From IMG/VR virus record IMGVR_UViG_3300028612_002727, positions 1-64,000 of that record: 64,000 nt of DNA; one strand, written 5' to 3'. Of this stretch, positions 25,629 to 34,554 are shown piece after piece. This stretch comes from a virus. A program made the translations under genes and the position numbers. Numbering within the stretch: position 1 is the stretch's first letter; each line of letters begins with the position of its first letter. The notes below the pieces were generated by a model. That model searched no databases. It saw only the letters and a program-made list of their open reading frames with translations, and was not told where the DNA came from.

Positions 25629-26264
25629 CTAATCGATAGACAGTATCGTTTGCAAATCTCTATGCCTTGCTTGTACCCGAGAGCCCGTTACTGATGAAAA
25701 GTGATCCTTTGGTAGTTTGTATTTCCTTGTAAAGTACCGACAGTATTCCTCTCGTTTTACAATATAGTGATGATAGTTATTCGACTTAATATCCTCAGGA
25801 TTACGTTCACCATAAACCGTTTCAAAATAAGTATAAACCGAGTCAGGCAGATGCCAGAAACGCGAAGGGTAATGGTACATTGGGTTTGCCCAATTTCGCG
25901 CCTCAGCATCCATTGTTTTTTGTTTTCCTGGGGGCCAAGTTGGATACGTTATTAATAAATAGTCTGGGTAAACTAAACACCACATTAATTTACTTAAAGT
26001 GATAAAAACTTTATGCCCTTTTATATTTAATAAGACCCTAGCCCCATCTATTTCAGTATTTAAAGGCCCCCAATTTACTACGTGAGAAAAATCTTCACGA
26101 GCCAAACGTAGCTCTTTCTCCCAATTAAACTCGGGGAACTTATTCTCAATATAAGCGTACAGCTTCTTATAAATGAGGTTTACAAAAGGGGCGTCGAACG
26201 ACTTGTCCCAATAGAATAAACTACGTTGCAACCGGAAGATATTTTCTCTACGCAGTTGGGCCAC
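25629..26264 (-). CDS. Hypothetical 211-residue protein downstream of DNA ligase
   Basis: I start it at the GTG in TAGTG, overlapping the ligase stop by one base, with GAGGA seven bases before. It is rich in Tyr, Trp and basic residues (SRFWHLPDSVYTYFETVYGER; YCRYFTRKYKLPKDHF). I do not recognise a family; coupling to ligase suggests DNA work. Confidence 0.55.
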   Translation of the reverse strand: MAQLRRENIFRLQRSLFYWDKSFDAPFVNLIYKKLYAYIENKFPEFNWEKELRLAREDFSHVVNWGPLNTEIDGARVLLNIKGHKVFITLSKLMWCLVYPDYLLITYPTWPPGKQKTMDAEARNWANPMYHYPSRFWHLPDSVYTYFETVYGERNPEDIKSNNYHHYIVKREEYCRYFTRKYKLPKDHFSSVTGSRVQARHRDLQTILSID

Positions 26265-27439
26265 TATAAATCCTCGCGAATCCGAGAGTTTGTAATATGG
26301 CACGGCTTACCTTCTTTGGTGTAGCCAAAAGAGAAAACCGTTAGCTTTTTGCCAATATTCTGATGGCCGTTTACTGCATGGTGGTGTTTCTCTTTAGCAT
26401 CCCCTGGCGCCGTAACATCAAACAACTTACCATCGAGCGTCTTACAAATATAGATACCTACTTCGGTACCTAGGCGCTTGTTAGGCTTACCTTTGCGAAC
26501 CCCAACAATTTCAAACTCGGCATCTTTCTCGTCTTTTCTTTTCATCAGAGAAGAACTTCGCTTGTCGGTTTCGTAGTGGGCATGGCCATGGCGGATCATC
26601 GTCCCTTCATAACCATTTTGAGTCCAAGCCGCGTGATATCGGTCTATCCCAGCTTGGTCTATGACTTGGTAACAAGCCGTTAGACAGAGCGTAGGGTACT
26701 CACCTTCGGTAATAAGTTCATCTAGAACATCAAAGCGGACTCCATAAGGTGCCTCTAAAACGATATCGTAGATATTGTATGAGAGATACTTACTGTCCTG
26801 CTGGGGTTTCTTTATCAGGCTGGATATATTTTCAAAGGCCTTACCATGGCAATACAACTCACCATCCAAAGTTTCACCACCCCAGCGACCACTATCCGCA
26901 AGCTTCTGCAGCGCTGCCATAATATGGTGAACGATTATCGGTTTTCCACCTCTAGAATAGAGAAACACTTTCCCGTCTTGAAGTGTGGCGAGGCAACGAT
27001 GCCCATCCATCTTCGGTTGAACATGTACTGGGAATTGCCAGTTCTTAACTTTCTCGACCGGCTGGGCCAACATAGGTTTCACTAACCCTAATGCGTTAGT
27101 TACGTTGGCCCCTTCTTCCGGTTTTTCTTCAACGTAGCCTTTATCAAGCTGTTTCTTAACCTTGCTCTGAGCTTCAAACACAGCTTGCATAATAGGGGTT
27201 GTTTCATTACTGCGGCCAATATTTTTACCCTCGGTGTATTCCGTGAGGGTTTCAACACCTTTACCACCCAAAACTTTACATGCCGTAACAAGCATGGTGG
27301 CTGTTGCATCAGGGTTGAGGGTTACGGAGATATGCCAAGAGCCAATTTTGCCCGTGGAATGTACTTTATAGAGTAGTTGTTCAAAGCGAACATCAGCGTC
27401 ACAAGGGGTATTTACTGCGGTTTTCGCGGGGATATTCAT
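26264..27439 (-). CDS. ATP-dependent DNA ligase with WGR-like N-terminus
   Basis: A 391-residue ligase. Residues ~15-100 resemble a WGR domain (YKVHSTGKIGSWHISV, GKNIGRSN, the KKQLDKGY end). The nucleotidyltransferase core has motif I QPKMDGHR with the adenylated Lys (~143), motif III TLDGELY (~190), motif IV YEGTMIR (~278) and motif V SLMKRKD (~298), followed by an OB-fold (EIVGVRKGKPNKRLG). It would seal nicks made in replication and recombination. The ATG ends the start box GGAAATTGACGATATG; a TTG five codons upstream lies inside the box. Confidence 0.92.
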   Translation of the reverse strand: MNIPAKTAVNTPCDADVRFEQLLYKVHSTGKIGSWHISVTLNPDATATMLVTACKVLGGKGVETLTEYTEGKNIGRSNETTPIMQAVFEAQSKVKKQLDKGYVEEKPEEGANVTNALGLVKPMLAQPVEKVKNWQFPVHVQPKMDGHRCLATLQDGKVFLYSRGGKPIIVHHIMAALQKLADSGRWGGETLDGELYCHGKAFENISSLIKKPQQDSKYLSYNIYDIVLEAPYGVRFDVLDELITEGEYPTLCLTACYQVIDQAGIDRYHAAWTQNGYEGTMIRHGHAHYETDKRSSSLMKRKDEKDAEFEIVGVRKGKPNKRLGTEVGIYICKTLDGKLFDVTAPGDAKEKHHHAVNGHQNIGKKLTVFSFGYTKEGKPCHITNSRIREDL

Positions 27440-27678
27440 ATCGTCAATTTCCAAATTTTAAGTTAAGCCCAGTGGGCAAGTAATAAGCTACGCCTACAAC
27501 TAAATAAATTCAAGTCGAAAACGTAACAGAAGGATAAAATATTTAGTTTTAAGTAACTATTTATTCGCTATTAAAAATATTCTTTAAATACTTTAACTTT
27601 TACATTACACTAAATTCGACCTTGGAGGTCACTATCTATAAGAATAAGTAAAATGGCTGATAAATAATGGAGTATGCC
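27440..27678. promoter_or_regulatory. AT-rich divergent intergenic region
   Basis: About 240 bases between the minus-strand ligase gene and a lone plus-strand XRE gene. The middle (27520-27610) is strongly AT-rich. Divergent promoters must lie here, and it is a natural place for repressor operators, but I cannot fix -35/-10 pairs with confidence. Confidence 0.45.
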
Positions 27679-27999
27679 ATGTTAAGAAGATACGATGAAA
27701 CTATTGAGCTTGATTGGGAATTAGAACGCCGCCGAACTACAGCACGAAAATTTAAAAGTATGCGGCGACGTTACGCATTAACTCAAGAAGAACTCGCCCT
27801 TGCTGCTGACGTTCATAAAAATACTATTTCTAACGCCGAACGCTACGGTCGAATATCCCCCGAAGAATTCTATCGATACCAACAAATCGCAAAGCAAGCA
27901 CATAAGGATAAATCCGAGGGTGTCTTACTCAACAAAATTATCTTATCGGATATTTCCTTCGCCGATTTCAAGGAATTTCTCGCGACCTTCTTAGATTGA
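27679..27999 (+). CDS. Plus-strand XRE-family regulator, candidate phage repressor
   Basis: A 106-residue protein, the only plus-strand gene I support in the left 49 kb. It has a lambda-repressor-type HTH (ALTQEELALAADVHKNTISNAER, ~33-55), a basic N-terminal part (ERRRTTARKFKSMRRRY) and a short C-terminal region with no protease domain. The ATG chosen has TGGAG six bases upstream; an ATG four codons earlier overlaps that site. Its divergent, isolated position suggests a lysogeny or switch regulator, by inference. Confidence 0.68.
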   Translation: MLRRYDETIELDWELERRRTTARKFKSMRRRYALTQEELALAADVHKNTISNAERYGRISPEEFYRYQQIAKQAHKDKSEGVLLNKIILSDISFADFKEFLATFLD

Positions 28000-28001
28000 C
28001 C

Positions 28002-28847
28002 TTAATAGAGAACTGGTAACGTTGTTACCAGTTCATTTCTTTTCAGAAGTGGGACTTGGTTTTTGACCCAAACTTTGATCTTCTCTAAACGTTCCGCTAC
28101 CCGTGTTTTCTTATGCGCTACAACTTCGGATAGCGCCTGTTCAAGCGCCCAACCTTCACCCTCAGGACCGTAGAAACCCCAACAAGAATCATCGATATCT
28201 CCGGTGGCACTTTCGATAACATAACCATACACATTCCCCTCGAGAGCCGAGGCATAGGTTTCCACTTCCCCCTCAAGATACTTATAGCATTGCTGGATAC
28301 GCTTTTCAGTGAGTCGCTTGAAGCCATATTCCTTACGGGCTTTTTCTTTACTGACATAGATAAAACCCACTTGGCCAGAGTCCCAGGCACAAGAGAAACC
28401 ACCCGTATTCATCGTGATACCTGAATGGTCGTATAGGTAGAGGGGAAGCATCAGAAAGTACTTTTCCAATCGAGACTCGATTTTAGCTTGTACTTGCTGG
28501 TTAAAATCGGCTAAGCCTTCGGCATTGCAACGGGTCTTAGGCCACTGGTTCTCAAAGCGTTCGAGAATTTCTTCAAAACCAGGTTCGACTTCTTCAATCA
28601 TCCCTATTTGATATTCCTGAGGGGTGATACTGGGTTGCTCATCCCCTAGATTATAGTTGCGGTGCCAGCAAACCATCGTGCCTACGTTATCCCACTCGCG
28701 GGGACTTTCATAGTGATCGTCTCGCTCTATCTTGATAACGATATCTTTGATGTGAGTCTCAGACTCACCAATAGTATCTAGGTTTGAGAAGGGGATATTT
28801 AAAGCTTTGCAGTGCTTTTCTAAAGCATTTTTCAGTTCAGTATTCAT
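28002..28847 (-). CDS. Conserved phage/plasmid protein of unknown function
   Basis: A 281-residue protein with the block YLYDHSGITMNTGGF then SCAWDSGQVGFIYVSKEKARKEYG (~138-175), which I know as a hallmark of a widespread uncharacterised family on phages and plasmids. GFYGPEGEGW follows later. It contains many acidic and aromatic residues and no membrane segment. The start box precedes the ATG. No function is established to my knowledge. Confidence 0.75.
   Translation of the reverse strand: MNTELKNALEKHCKALNIPFSNLDTIGESETHIKDIVIKIERDDHYESPREWDNVGTMVCWHRNYNLGDEQPSITPQEYQIGMIEEVEPGFEEILERFENQWPKTRCNAEGLADFNQQVQAKIESRLEKYFLMLPLYLYDHSGITMNTGGFSCAWDSGQVGFIYVSKEKARKEYGFKRLTEKRIQQCYKYLEGEVETYASALEGNVYGYVIESATGDIDDSCWGFYGPEGEGWALEQALSEVVAHKKTRVAERLEKIKVWVKNQVPLLKRNELVTTLPVLY
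28011..28033 (+). terminator. Terminator between convergent genes
   Basis: A perfect AACTGGTAAC / GTTACCAGTT stem with loop GTT, followed on the plus strand by CATTTCTTTTC. It lies just past the plus-strand XRE stop and inside the last codons of the convergent minus-strand gene. Confidence 0.65.
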
Positions 28848-28879
28848 CGTCGATTTCCAAATTGTAAGTTAATTACCGT

Positions 28880-28897
28880 GGTGGGGTATTCCCCACC
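28880..28897 (-). repeat. Intercistronic hairpin repeat (GGTGGGG-TATT-CCCCACC)
   Basis: First copy of a dispersed palindrome found between genes of the accessory region. It stands upstream of the start box of the 281-residue gene. Confidence 0.75.
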
Positions 28898-28925
28898 AAG
28901 AAAATAGCCTAGTATTTATTCTCTC

Positions 28926-29138
28926 TTACTGTCCTTTGAAGGACTCATTAAGAAGATTCTCCCAGGTTAGGGTTAAGTTGTTTTGATAAAGAATTTTGTG
29001 TTGGATACCACTTTCAATTTCATAGCAAGCCGCACCGTTAATTGTGCCGACGGTTTTGCTTCGTCTAAAAGTAAGTCCTTGGTCTTTTGCCAGTTTACGG
29101 CACTCCTTTATAACTTCATTAGATGATAATTTTTGCAT
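28926..29138 (-). CDS. Hypothetical 70-residue protein
   Basis: A short basic-then-beta protein (MQKLSSNEVIKECRKLAKD; TINGAACYEIES). The open frame reaches back to a TTG, but the first ATG is used. The ribosome site is weak. The function is unknown. Confidence 0.5.
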   Translation of the reverse strand: MQKLSSNEVIKECRKLAKDQGLTFRRSKTVGTINGAACYEIESGIQHKILYQNNLTLTWENLLNESFKGQ

Positions 29139-29211
29139 CTTATTTTCGGGTATTCGGAAAAGAGTGTGTATTGACAAAAATAGGCATTAGCTAAACTAAT
29201 GCCTTGCTATA

Positions 29212-29571
29212 TCAAGATATAGTTTCCTCTTCACGCCACTTATCAGCCTCACTTTCGCAAAGCAAAGCGGTAGCCACTGACTGAGCCAAGCGCCATTTTA
29301 ATTCGTTCCCCGTACCGCCAGCGGTTTTATATTCATAAAATGAGTCAAAGTAGCAATAATTAGGATCGGCTTTATCAAACTCTATTTGCAAGCGCTCTAA
29401 GCGAGTAAGGGCGAGCATTTGGATTACCCTAGAAACATCGTTTGGTATAGATCTATCACCCTTTTCCCATCGTTGCCACGTTCTTGGCTCACACTCACCA
29501 ATGAGTTGAGCTGCTTCACTCACTTCGAGGAACAATAAGCGTCTAAGCTGTTTTAGTTCGTTATTTGTCAT
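29212..29571 (-). CDS. DUF1870/YdiL-like HTH protein
   Basis: A 119-residue protein whose N-terminal half fits the YdiL/DUF1870 lambda-repressor-like fold: TNNELKQLRRLLFLEVSEAAQLIG, residues 2-25, then CEPRTWQRWEKGDRSIPNDV. The WQRWEKG block is the conserved feature. The start follows TTTTGGAG at a good distance. It is likely a DNA-binding regulator; targets are unknown. Confidence 0.65.
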   Translation of the reverse strand: MTNNELKQLRRLLFLEVSEAAQLIGECEPRTWQRWEKGDRSIPNDVSRVIQMLALTRLERLQIEFDKADPNYCYFDSFYEYKTAGGTGNELKWRLAQSVATALLCESEADKWREEETIS

Positions 29572-29583
29572 AATAAAACTCCA

Positions 29584-29607
29584 AAATAAAAGGGGCTTAT
29601 TAGCCCC
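29584..29607 (-). terminator. Rho-independent terminator
   Basis: On the minus strand a GGGGCT / AGCCCC stem is followed by TTTTATTTT, directly after the 68-residue gene (stop at 29615) and before the DUF1870-like gene. Confidence 0.8.
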
Positions 29608-29614
29608 AAGAAAA

Positions 29615-29821
29615 TTACTGGCAATCAACCCAGCGCTTGCCGTCCTCTTTATAAGCCAACCACAATCCATTTACTGTTTCTATACGCATTACAGTACCAT
29701 GGAAACACTGATTTTTTGATGCAATACGCTTAGCTTGAGATAGTGAAGTTGTCTCGATTTGAGTGCCTTCACGTTCTGAATTGATGTTTTGAACTTCTTT
29801 GATGATGTATGCAGTTTTCAT
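29615..29821 (-). CDS. Hypothetical 68-residue protein
   Basis: It starts at MKTAYIIKEV after a GAAAGTGAGATACAT leader. A beta-rich small protein (IETTSLSQAKRIAS, GTVMRIETVNGLWLAYKEDGKRW), probably a single small domain followed by a terminator. No assignment. Confidence 0.55.
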   Translation of the reverse strand: MKTAYIIKEVQNINSEREGTQIETTSLSQAKRIASKNQCFHGTVMRIETVNGLWLAYKEDGKRWVDCQ

Positions 29822-30027
29822 ATGTATCTCACTTTCTTGAGTTGATTCGAACCAGTTCCGAACCGTTGAATATATTATGGTCGGATTCGCGACCGATTGC
29901 AAGTGTTAATTTGAAATTATTTTAACTTATCCGATACACACTCTTTTCCGAATACCCTTATTTTCCTTTTAAGTTAAATTCTTTTCTAGCCGACGATCGT
30001 GGCCCGTGTTGGGGTGTTAGTTATTGA

Positions 30028-30474
30028 TTAATACTGAACTTCGATATCGTACTCATGAATATGAGCAACAGAACCGTCTGCAAATGTGATATTGATAGCG
30101 TCATTCTTGCCGCCCTCACTATCCTCCCAAACAATACCCTCCACCTTTACAACAGTTACATTATTACGAGTTGCAATGGCTTTGATTATGTCCTTATTCT
30201 TATCGCTCATTTCATGTGATAAGCCCGAAGCTAGAAAAGTATCGTTACCTTCATCTTTCTTAAAAGATACCGCTTGAGGCTGTTCACCCTCTGGGACCCC
30301 AGCGTATGAAAGAGCAATATCACTTAGTTCATCCAAATCCGTTTCAGAGTAAATTGCATTGTTAACTGCGTTAGATGCGGCTTTTTGTTCTTGCTCATCT
30401 GTATACACAAATTTATCAACGATTTGCTCAATAATGTCAGTAGTTACAGTGTTTCCGTTTACGATATTAGTCAT
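30028..30474 (-). CDS. Hypothetical acidic protein
   Basis: A 148-residue acidic protein with a helical N-terminal half and a beta-rich end (VTVVKVEGIVWEDSEGG; INITFADGSVAHIHEYDIEV). AAAGGAAATC precedes the ATG: the GGAAATC half of the start box is present but the GACGAT half is not. The function is unknown. Confidence 0.6.
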   Translation of the reverse strand: MTNIVNGNTVTTDIIEQIVDKFVYTDEQEQKAASNAVNNAIYSETDLDELSDIALSYAGVPEGEQPQAVSFKKDEGNDTFLASGLSHEMSDKNKDIIKAIATRNNVTVVKVEGIVWEDSEGGKNDAINITFADGSVAHIHEYDIEVQY

Positions 30475-30558
30475 TTTGATTTCCTTTTTTTAAGTTAAAT
30501 TCCTTTATGGCCAATTCACCGGCCATAAAGGCTATAATGTGTTACTCAGATAGTTTTA

Positions 30559-30909
30559 TCAATCCTGCGTTACTTCCTGCGTCGCCTCCCAAGCCTCAAG
30601 CACTCTCAGGCGCAGCGCTTCTGGTATCTCTATCTTACGACTACAGCTCGTGATATATGTAAGTGGAATCATATTTTCGGTAAATACGAATAGAGCGTTT
30701 TCTCCACGGCGGCGAGCCATAGCAGCACCAGCCATATCCTTCGGGGTATCGATAAATACCACCTCCGCATCGATATCCTTTAAGTGTGCTTTTAAAAACA
30801 CCACCAAGCTAGGGTTCAGCAAACTTATGTAGGCTCGAACGCAATGAGGTTCGAACGTGTTATTGATTTTTCTTACAATTGCTTTTTTGTCCTTGTCTGA
30901 AATATTCAT
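30559..30909 (-). CDS. Hypothetical 116-residue protein
   Basis: The ATG overlaps the stop of the gene upstream (TGATG). The alpha/beta pattern includes AEVVFIDTPKDMAGAAMARRRG and ALFVFTENMIPLTYI. There is no clear motif for nucleotide or metal binding. Confidence 0.6.
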   Translation of the reverse strand: MNISDKDKKAIVRKINNTFEPHCVRAYISLLNPSLVVFLKAHLKDIDAEVVFIDTPKDMAGAAMARRRGENALFVFTENMIPLTYITSCSRKIEIPEALRLRVLEAWEATQEVTQD

Positions 30910-31346
30910 CACTCACCATCCCATGCCCAGTTACGTGCCTCGGGGCACACTTCTTCACGGGATACGGCATTGTCGGTGTAATTGCTAAACCATTCGGTCA
31001 GCGCATCTTCGTCCAGTTCGGCTAGCGCGTCCCAGTCATAGACTGTGGTGCTGTGGTGCTCCAAATAGTACCCGTGTTCGGCAATATACTCTTTACAGTG
31101 GTCAATCCATTCTTCCCAGTCTGAAATCCAGTCCATTTCTTCAAACCCTATACCCCAGCTACCTACGGGGTTCCCATCTATACTGTGCAACGTGTCATTA
31201 AGCCCTTCAATGGGGGCGCCGGATTCAAGACTACCAATTACTTCTTTAAGTAATCTTACAATTTCCCAAGTGGCATTCTCGGTTGTATCAAAAGCCGCAT
31301 CACCACTCTCGATATTTAATTCAAATTCTGCATTTGCTATTCGCAT
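30909..31346 (-). CDS. Hypothetical very acidic protein
   Basis: A 145-residue protein with high Asp/Glu and Trp content (FEEMDWISDWEEWIDHCKEYIAEHG; EDALTEWFSNYTD). The start is the ATG ending the start box. Strong negative charge is common among DNA-mimic and anti-defence proteins, but this alone is weak evidence. Confidence 0.6.
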   Translation of the reverse strand: MRIANAEFELNIESGDAAFDTTENATWEIVRLLKEVIGSLESGAPIEGLNDTLHSIDGNPVGSWGIGFEEMDWISDWEEWIDHCKEYIAEHGYYLEHHSTTVYDWDALAELDEDALTEWFSNYTDNAVSREEVCPEARNWAWDGE

Positions 31347-31379
31347 CGTCAATCTCCAAATTTTAGTTAATTAAAAAGT

Positions 31380-31397
31380 GGTGGGGTGTTCCCCACC
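31380..31397 (-). repeat. Intercistronic hairpin repeat
   Basis: GGTGGGG-TGTT-CCCCACC, followed on the minus strand by a TTTTTAATTAACT spacer and the start box of the 145-residue gene. Confidence 0.75.
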
Positions 31398-31402
31398 AAA
31401 GG

Positions 31403-32020
31403 TTAAGCTACATACCGAACAATTTTTGTGTAAACCTTACACGTGTTAAAGGTGTCACTAGGTAACGTCTCTACTTCCTCATAGCTTGGGTGGTCGAAAG
31501 ACGTTGGTACCACTGCAACTAGAACCCCTGTGAATCGGAGTAACTTGCGTGCCGCCTCCATATGCGCTTTTACCTTTTTGAAAGGCGGGTTCATTATGAT
31601 TTTTTCATAGCGATACCCGTTGTTGTAACGCGCCTCGGCCCAGCTTAGAAAATCTTCGTGGAAGATACGCGGGGTAACCCCTTCACAATCCCCCATAGCA
31701 AAACGAGACAGCAACGATTGAACTAAGGAATTGTCTTGTTCCACAACGGTTATTAGGTCCGCGTCGTGACCCCCAGCTTTTACCGCTTGAACCAAATTCC
31801 CAGTCCCCGCCGAAGGCTCAAGAACCTGATCGTCCGGTTCAAGCTCTAAGAGTTCCACCATACGTTCGGCCACCGCACTTGGGGTAACGTGACATTCCGT
31901 TGAGGCATGCACAATTACCGGTTTCGGGGTGTCCGTAAACTCGATAGGCTCGAGCTCGACTTTCGAGGGAGGTGCTACGAATTTAGGCTTGTTGGGACGG
32001 ATATAAATTGACTTATCCAT
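31403..32020 (-). CDS. DNA adenine methyltransferase-like protein
   Basis: A 205-residue SAM-dependent methyltransferase. Motif I is VLEPSAGTGNLV (~65-76), followed by VVEQD (acidic ribose contact, ~92) and the catalytic KIIMNPPF (~137). The fold has no clear target recognition domain, so it may need a partner or modify RNA. It directly abuts the DUF3560 gene upstream, a pairing that suggests one unit. Confidence 0.8.
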   Translation of the reverse strand: MDKSIYIRPNKPKFVAPPSKVELEPIEFTDTPKPVIVHASTECHVTPSAVAERMVELLELEPDDQVLEPSAGTGNLVQAVKAGGHDADLITVVEQDNSLVQSLLSRFAMGDCEGVTPRIFHEDFLSWAEARYNNGYRYEKIIMNPPFKKVKAHMEAARKLLRFTGVLVAVVPTSFDHPSYEEVETLPSDTFNTCKVYTKIVRYVA

Positions 32021-33411
32021 TAGGCGTTCTCCACTTCCTTAGTCACATACTCAATCGAGGTTGAGTTCGGCAACGCATGACGTTTCGAATCGGTGAGATA
32101 AACCGCCACCCATTCACCCTTCCAATAGTCCGCACCCTCGGGGACAATTCGACAAACCTTAGCTCGGAACTGGCCACATATACTAGGCCTAACACCACGC
32201 TGCTCGCTGTGCATTGCTGAATATTCCGCTTTCGTCATTGAGGTAATAGGATACTTATTAACATTACCCCACATTTTCACCGTTATGCTTTTTACTTCTT
32301 CCGGTGACAGGTTAAGAATTGGCGGGGCCTTTGGCTTAGGCGCCGGAACTTCATACCCAACGTTATACATCAAGTCGCGCCAGTCTTTCGTATCCATTTC
32401 GAGCGTTGACCCAGTGCCAATATGAATCGGTAAGTCGTTCTCACACTCGACAATCCAACCAAAGTCGGACTTCGTGGCTTTGGGTTTATCCGCGCCATGG
32501 GTTCTAAGGAACGTCTGTAATACGGGGCCCGTGACTTTACCGGTGTAGTAATCGACTTCACCTAATTGAGCCCGTTCGTAAGTAAGACGGTTCAAGATAT
32601 GGTTTATCTTGCGGTGTAACTTCGGGTCATTCTTACGCTTCTGGCCCAGCGCGATATTATCGTCGATAATTTCAGCCAGCGGTTTACTCTCGTTACGAAT
32701 ATGGTCTAACGTATCTGGAACACAAATATCCCAACGAAAGTTCGCGATTTTGAAAGCGAAAGCCCGTTGGCGTTCCGCATCCTCGAAACCCTTACAGCGT
32801 TCCCAAAGCGAAAGACAATCCCCCGCGGCATGTAATTCTCGTTGCTTCTTACGCAAGTCCGTCAGTAGGGTTTTAATACGTCGCTCGATAACATCAGGGC
32901 GGTTTTTGTGATTAGCATGTGCAACGGTACCCATCATCTTCCAGTTCCAATAACGAACCGCTGAACTCGCTTCCTTGGCGCGTTCCTCGTTACGCTCTTG
33001 CGCTTTCTGGGTCTTTTCCATTTTCCGCTGGCTGTGGTGGCCTAATAGAATAGGTTGATCACCAAACGACATATTGTTCGCCGCCGCACTGAAACCCCGC
33101 GCTTCATCCGCTCGCTTCTCAGCCAACGCTTTTAGTCGCTCAGCTTTGGCCTCGGCACGTTCCGCCATCGTGGTATCTTCGGGCTCGATCGTACCAGCCA
33201 AACGAATACATAAATCTTCGGCTTCGGGGGACCACGAGGGTTTAACAAACAGCTCTTGCTTAGGCGCCCAACCAAAACCTTGAGCTTTCAGCTCGTCGTA
33301 GAGGTCTTTGTCTAGGCGATTGAGGGGGTAGATACGCAACTTGTTGTCCTCAGGGGAGTAAGTGGCGCGTTCGATATCTTCGTGCTTTGCCGCAATAGTT
33401 TGATTAGTCAT
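32020..33411 (-). CDS. DUF3560-domain protein
   Basis: A 463-residue protein. After a start resembling LRIYPLNRLDKDLYDELKAQGF, GWAPKQELFVKP (~25-60), it shows the DUF3560 signature: long Glu/Arg/Ala helices (AERAEAKAERLKALAEKRADEA), then PILLGHHSQRKMEK and a YWNWKMMGTVAHA block, RPDVIERRIKTL. DUF3560 is frequent on plasmids and phages next to methyltransferase genes; its function is unknown to me. The ATG ends the start box. Confidence 0.8.
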   Translation of the reverse strand: MTNQTIAAKHEDIERATYSPEDNKLRIYPLNRLDKDLYDELKAQGFGWAPKQELFVKPSWSPEAEDLCIRLAGTIEPEDTTMAERAEAKAERLKALAEKRADEARGFSAAANNMSFGDQPILLGHHSQRKMEKTQKAQERNEERAKEASSAVRYWNWKMMGTVAHANHKNRPDVIERRIKTLLTDLRKKQRELHAAGDCLSLWERCKGFEDAERQRAFAFKIANFRWDICVPDTLDHIRNESKPLAEIIDDNIALGQKRKNDPKLHRKINHILNRLTYERAQLGEVDYYTGKVTGPVLQTFLRTHGADKPKATKSDFGWIVECENDLPIHIGTGSTLEMDTKDWRDLMYNVGYEVPAPKPKAPPILNLSPEEVKSITVKMWGNVNKYPITSMTKAEYSAMHSEQRGVRPSICGQFRAKVCRIVPEGADYWKGEWVAVYLTDSKRHALPNSTSIEYVTKEVENA

Positions 33412-33446
33412 ATCGTCAATTTCCAAATTGTAAAGTTAATTAAAAG

Positions 33447-33466
33447 CGGTGGGGGACTCCCCACCG
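33447..33466 (-). repeat. Intercistronic hairpin repeat
   Basis: CGGTGGGGGACTCCCCACCG directly after the stop of the 75-residue gene, followed on the minus strand by CTTTTAATTAACTT and the DUF3560 start box. Confidence 0.75.
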
Positions 33467-33467
33467 G

Positions 33468-33695
33468 TTAGTTCTCGTCTATAAAGTCATCAGGGTCAGC
33501 AGTCACTTTCAACTGCACTTCAACACGCTTACCTTTGTGTTCGATTGTGGCTAACAAAACTTCAACGTCCACGCCATTTTCGTCGATATAGTCTTCGGTT
33601 AACTCACCAACAAGATTGTTAAAATGCTCGGACTCCGAACAAATTATTTGTCCGGCACTCACATCGTATCCAGGGTTTTCACAATGGTTTTTCAT
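33468..33695 (-). CDS. Hypothetical 75-residue acidic protein
   Basis: The ATG overlaps the stop of the gene upstream (ATGA). It is acidic, with a beta pattern (VDVEVLLATIEHKGKRVEVQLKVT). No family recognised. Confidence 0.55.
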   Translation of the reverse strand: MKNHCENPGYDVSAGQIICSESEHFNNLVGELTEDYIDENGVDVEVLLATIEHKGKRVEVQLKVTADPDDFIDEN

Positions 33696-34495
33696 GCCGC
33701 CACCTGTTTAGTTCTGCCATACGTTTTATGGCGGAGTTCTCGATACCCGCTACTAACCAAAATATTCTTAGTCTCGGAAGTGATAGACCACGTAGAACAG
33801 AACTCGGTGCGTAACCCGATACCCTGATAGTCTTTACGTGGAGCCCCAGCATTTATCATCCGGTCAACCACGAGCAAGTCGTGGGGGTAGCCTTTAACGA
33901 ACCATTCGATTTTATTGCCAAATTCGGTCAATATATCTTCGAAAAACAACATGCCGGTATCTCTGGCCAGCGTGTCTTTAGCAATGACAAAACTGTATAG
34001 CGAAGCCAGGAATACATCCGCGTTTGCAATATCGCCACCCCAGCGCCAGTCGTTGTCTGGGTGTCGAGGGTCACGGGACTGGCTTAAAATTGCTCTGTGA
34101 GGGTTAGCACTCAACATTAAGTCGGTTAAAGCTTTCGGTAGACTGACACCTCGGGGGACAATAAATTTCTTACTGCTTTGATGGAGCTTTACGCGCCACT
34201 TGCGAGCCGTGCGGTGGGCTAAGTCAATAAGCTTTTCACTCATCATTTGTAGCTTTTCTTCCCAGCTTAAAACTAAATACTGGTCGGAGAATACGCTAAC
34301 GGCTTGTTTGAGCTGGAAGTCAAAATCGTGTCTTAGCTTGTCGTGAAGGTCTTCAACGGTACCGGTACCATCTGAACCAAATCGGGAGGTGTTATCTTCT
34401 AAGAACTTCACAAAGCGGGGTTGCGTAATCGCGTCAGCAATTACAAATAGCATCGTGGCCGTAGCCTGTTTGTTGATACGTTTAATATCCGTCAT
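33692..34495 (-). CDS. Hypothetical 267-residue protein
   Basis: The ATG ends the start box; the hairpin repeat at 34530 stands upstream. The protein is mainly helical (FVKFLEDNTSRFG; LSWEEKLQMMSEKLIDLAHRT) with a conserved-looking SRDPRHPDNDWRWGGDIANA block near the middle. No family recognised. Confidence 0.6.
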   Translation of the reverse strand: MTDIKRINKQATATMLFVIADAITQPRFVKFLEDNTSRFGSDGTGTVEDLHDKLRHDFDFQLKQAVSVFSDQYLVLSWEEKLQMMSEKLIDLAHRTARKWRVKLHQSSKKFIVPRGVSLPKALTDLMLSANPHRAILSQSRDPRHPDNDWRWGGDIANADVFLASLYSFVIAKDTLARDTGMLFFEDILTEFGNKIEWFVKGYPHDLLVVDRMINAGAPRKDYQGIGLRTEFCSTWSITSETKNILVSSGYRELRHKTYGRTKQVAA

Positions 34496-34529
34496 ATCGT
34501 CAATTTCCAAATTTTAAGTTAATTAAAAG

Positions 34530-34549
34530 TGGTGGGGAACACCCCACCA
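34530..34549 (-). repeat. Intercistronic hairpin repeat
   Basis: TGGTGGGG-AACA-CCCCACCA, followed on the minus strand by CTTTTAATTAACTTAAAATT and the start box of the 267-residue gene. Confidence 0.75.
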
Positions 34550-34554
34550 TTACA

